Origin: Actinomycetota bacterium | GTDB taxonomy: Bacteria; Actinomycetota; Actinomycetes; Actinomycetales; Microbacteriaceae | Direction of reading: 5' to 3' | Assembly: GCA_009703465.1 (NCBI GenBank) | Contig: WLGC01000051.1 | Location: forward strand, 1 to 6,131 | DNA length: 6,131 nt | Shown here: positions 5,323 to 6,131 of the stretch, in pieces | Layout: each line of letters begins with the position of its first letter | Position numbering within the stretch: position 1 is the stretch's first letter | The notes under the pieces: model-generated | What the model was told of the DNA's origin: nothing | The model's database searches: none | Seen by the model: the letters and a program-made list of their open reading frames with translations, nothing else | Position numbers and translations under genes: made by a program

Positions 5323-6131
5323 ATGATCACCAACACAACCAAACAAATCGCTGTCAATGACATCGGATCTGCTGAAGACTTTCTAGCAGCAGTAGAAGCC
5401 ACACTTAAATTCTTTAACGACGGCGACCTAATCTCAGGAATCGTTGTAAAGATTGACCGCGATGAGGTCCTACTAGACGTTGGCTATAAAACAGAGGGTG
5501 TAATTCCTTCTCGCGAACTTTCAATCCGCCATGATGCGGACCCTTCAGAGATTGTCTCTGTTGGAGACACTGTCGAAGCCCTTGTCCTTCAGAAAGAAGA
5601 CAAAGAGGGACGCCTTATTCTTTCCAAGAAGCGCGCACAGTACGAGCGTGCCTGGGGTGATGTTGAAAAGGTAAAGGAAGCAGACGGCGTTGTAAACGGA
5701 GTTGTGATTGAGGTTGTAAAGGGTGGACTTATCGTAGACATCGGTCTTCGTGGTTTCTTGCCGGCTTCGCTAATCGAACTTCGTCGCGTGCGCGACCTAG
5801 CGCCATACCTTGGTCAAAAGGTTGAGGCTAAAATTCTTGAGCTCGATAAGGCTCGAAACAACGTAGTACTTTCTCGACGAGCACTGCTTGAGGAATCACA
5901 GTCCGCTTCAAGAAGCACATTCCTTGCTGATCTTGCCAAGGGTCAAATCCGTACCGGTGTTGTTTCGTCTATCGTAAACTTTGGTGCCTTTATCGACCTT
6001 GGTGGCGTTGACGGTTTGGTCCACGTATCAGAGCTTTCATGGAAGCACATCGAACACGCTTCAGAAGTTGTTGAAATTGGCCAGGAGGTAACCGTTGAAG
6101 TTCTTGAGGTAGATCAAGAGCGTGAGCGCGT
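5323..6131 (+). CDS. rpsA: 30S ribosomal protein S1, 3'-truncated by the window edge
   Basis: S1 is an RNA-binding protein of the small ribosomal subunit that helps recruit and unfold mRNA. The frame is open to the last base, giving 269 complete codons; actinobacterial S1 has about 480 residues, so somewhat over half is present. The N-terminus VNDIGSAEDFLAAVEATLKFFNDGD is of the actinobacterial type. Three S1 (OB-fold) repeats are visible: about 35-103 (GYKTEGVIPSREL, LILSKKRAQYERAW), about 121-186 (VVKGGLIVDIGLRGFLPASL) and from about 207 onward (VVSSIVNFGAFIDLGGVDGL, HVSELSWKH), the last cut by the edge. The ATG at 5323 is the only plausible start. The preceding Shine-Dalgarno is weak (AAGAG at 5307-5311, 11 bases away). 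Following polA agrees with mycobacterial synteny, where coaE comes next. Confidence 0.97.
   Translation, partial: MITNTTKQIAVNDIGSAEDFLAAVEATLKFFNDGDLISGIVVKIDRDEVLLDVGYKTEGVIPSRELSIRHDADPSEIVSVGDTVEALVLQKEDKEGRLILSKKRAQYERAWGDVEKVKEADGVVNGVVIEVVKGGLIVDIGLRGFLPASLIELRRVRDLAPYLGQKVEAKILELDKARNNVVLSRRALLEESQSASRSTFLADLAKGQIRTGVVSSIVNFGAFIDLGGVDGLVHVSELSWKHIEHASEVVEIGQEVTVEVLEVDQERER

Noticed and set aside
5124..5360. 78-codon frame spanning the polA-rpsA junction as a possible leader peptide
   Set aside because: It begins inside polA in another frame, runs into rpsA, and lacks an SD or any conserved-looking sequence.
1..6131. CRISPR array, insertion sequence, phage or defence genes
   Set aside because: No repeated spaced units, transposase, integrase or terminal inverted repeats were seen; every coding stretch is assigned to a core gene.

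Overview
The window reads as ordinary core chromosome from an actinobacterium. The order pyruvate kinase, ANTAR response regulator (PdtaR), DNA polymerase I, ribosomal protein S1 is the conserved pykA-pdtaR-polA-rpsA neighbourhood of Mycobacterium and other Actinobacteria. PdtaR (205 residues), the S1 start region and a proofreading-dead PolA with Tyr at the ddNTP-selectivity position all fit that phylum. Base composition looks close to even (roughly 47-50% GC by eye), unusually low for Actinobacteria. With the very short intergenic gaps, this suggests a genome-reduced lineage such as planktonic Microbacteriaceae (Aquiluna/Rhodoluna type) or a similar freshwater or marine group. The genus is inference only.

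Layout. 1-1191 (+): pyruvate kinase, cut at the left edge. 1211-1244: symmetric hairpin terminator shared by pyk and the tRNA converging on it. 1246-1326 (-): tRNA-Leu(CAA). 1327-1413: short divergent promoter region. 1414-2031 (+): PdtaR. 2028-2450 (-): hotdog-fold acyl-CoA thioesterase, whose stop codon interlocks with that of pdtaR. 2451-2503: divergent promoter region. 2504-5194 (+): DNA polymerase I. 5195-5322: rpsA leader with a promoter and two hairpins. 5323-6131 (+): ribosomal protein S1, cut at the right edge. No stretch over 300 bases lacks a gene.

How the parts work together. The genes are housekeeping functions (glycolysis, leucine decoding, RNA-level regulation, CoA-ester hydrolysis, DNA repair and replication, translation) that mostly look separately transcribed rather than one operon. 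Three features stand out at the regulatory level. The pdtaR and polA starts share the same TTAGGCT-N6-ATG layout, implying leaderless mRNAs. The rpsA leader has a 5'-terminal stem-loop and a terminator-like hairpin before the start codon. The pyk terminator works on paper in both directions. I saw no mobile element, CRISPR array, defence system, integration scar or unknown gene family, and no convincing undescribed system. The rpsA leader is the best candidate for something not yet described.
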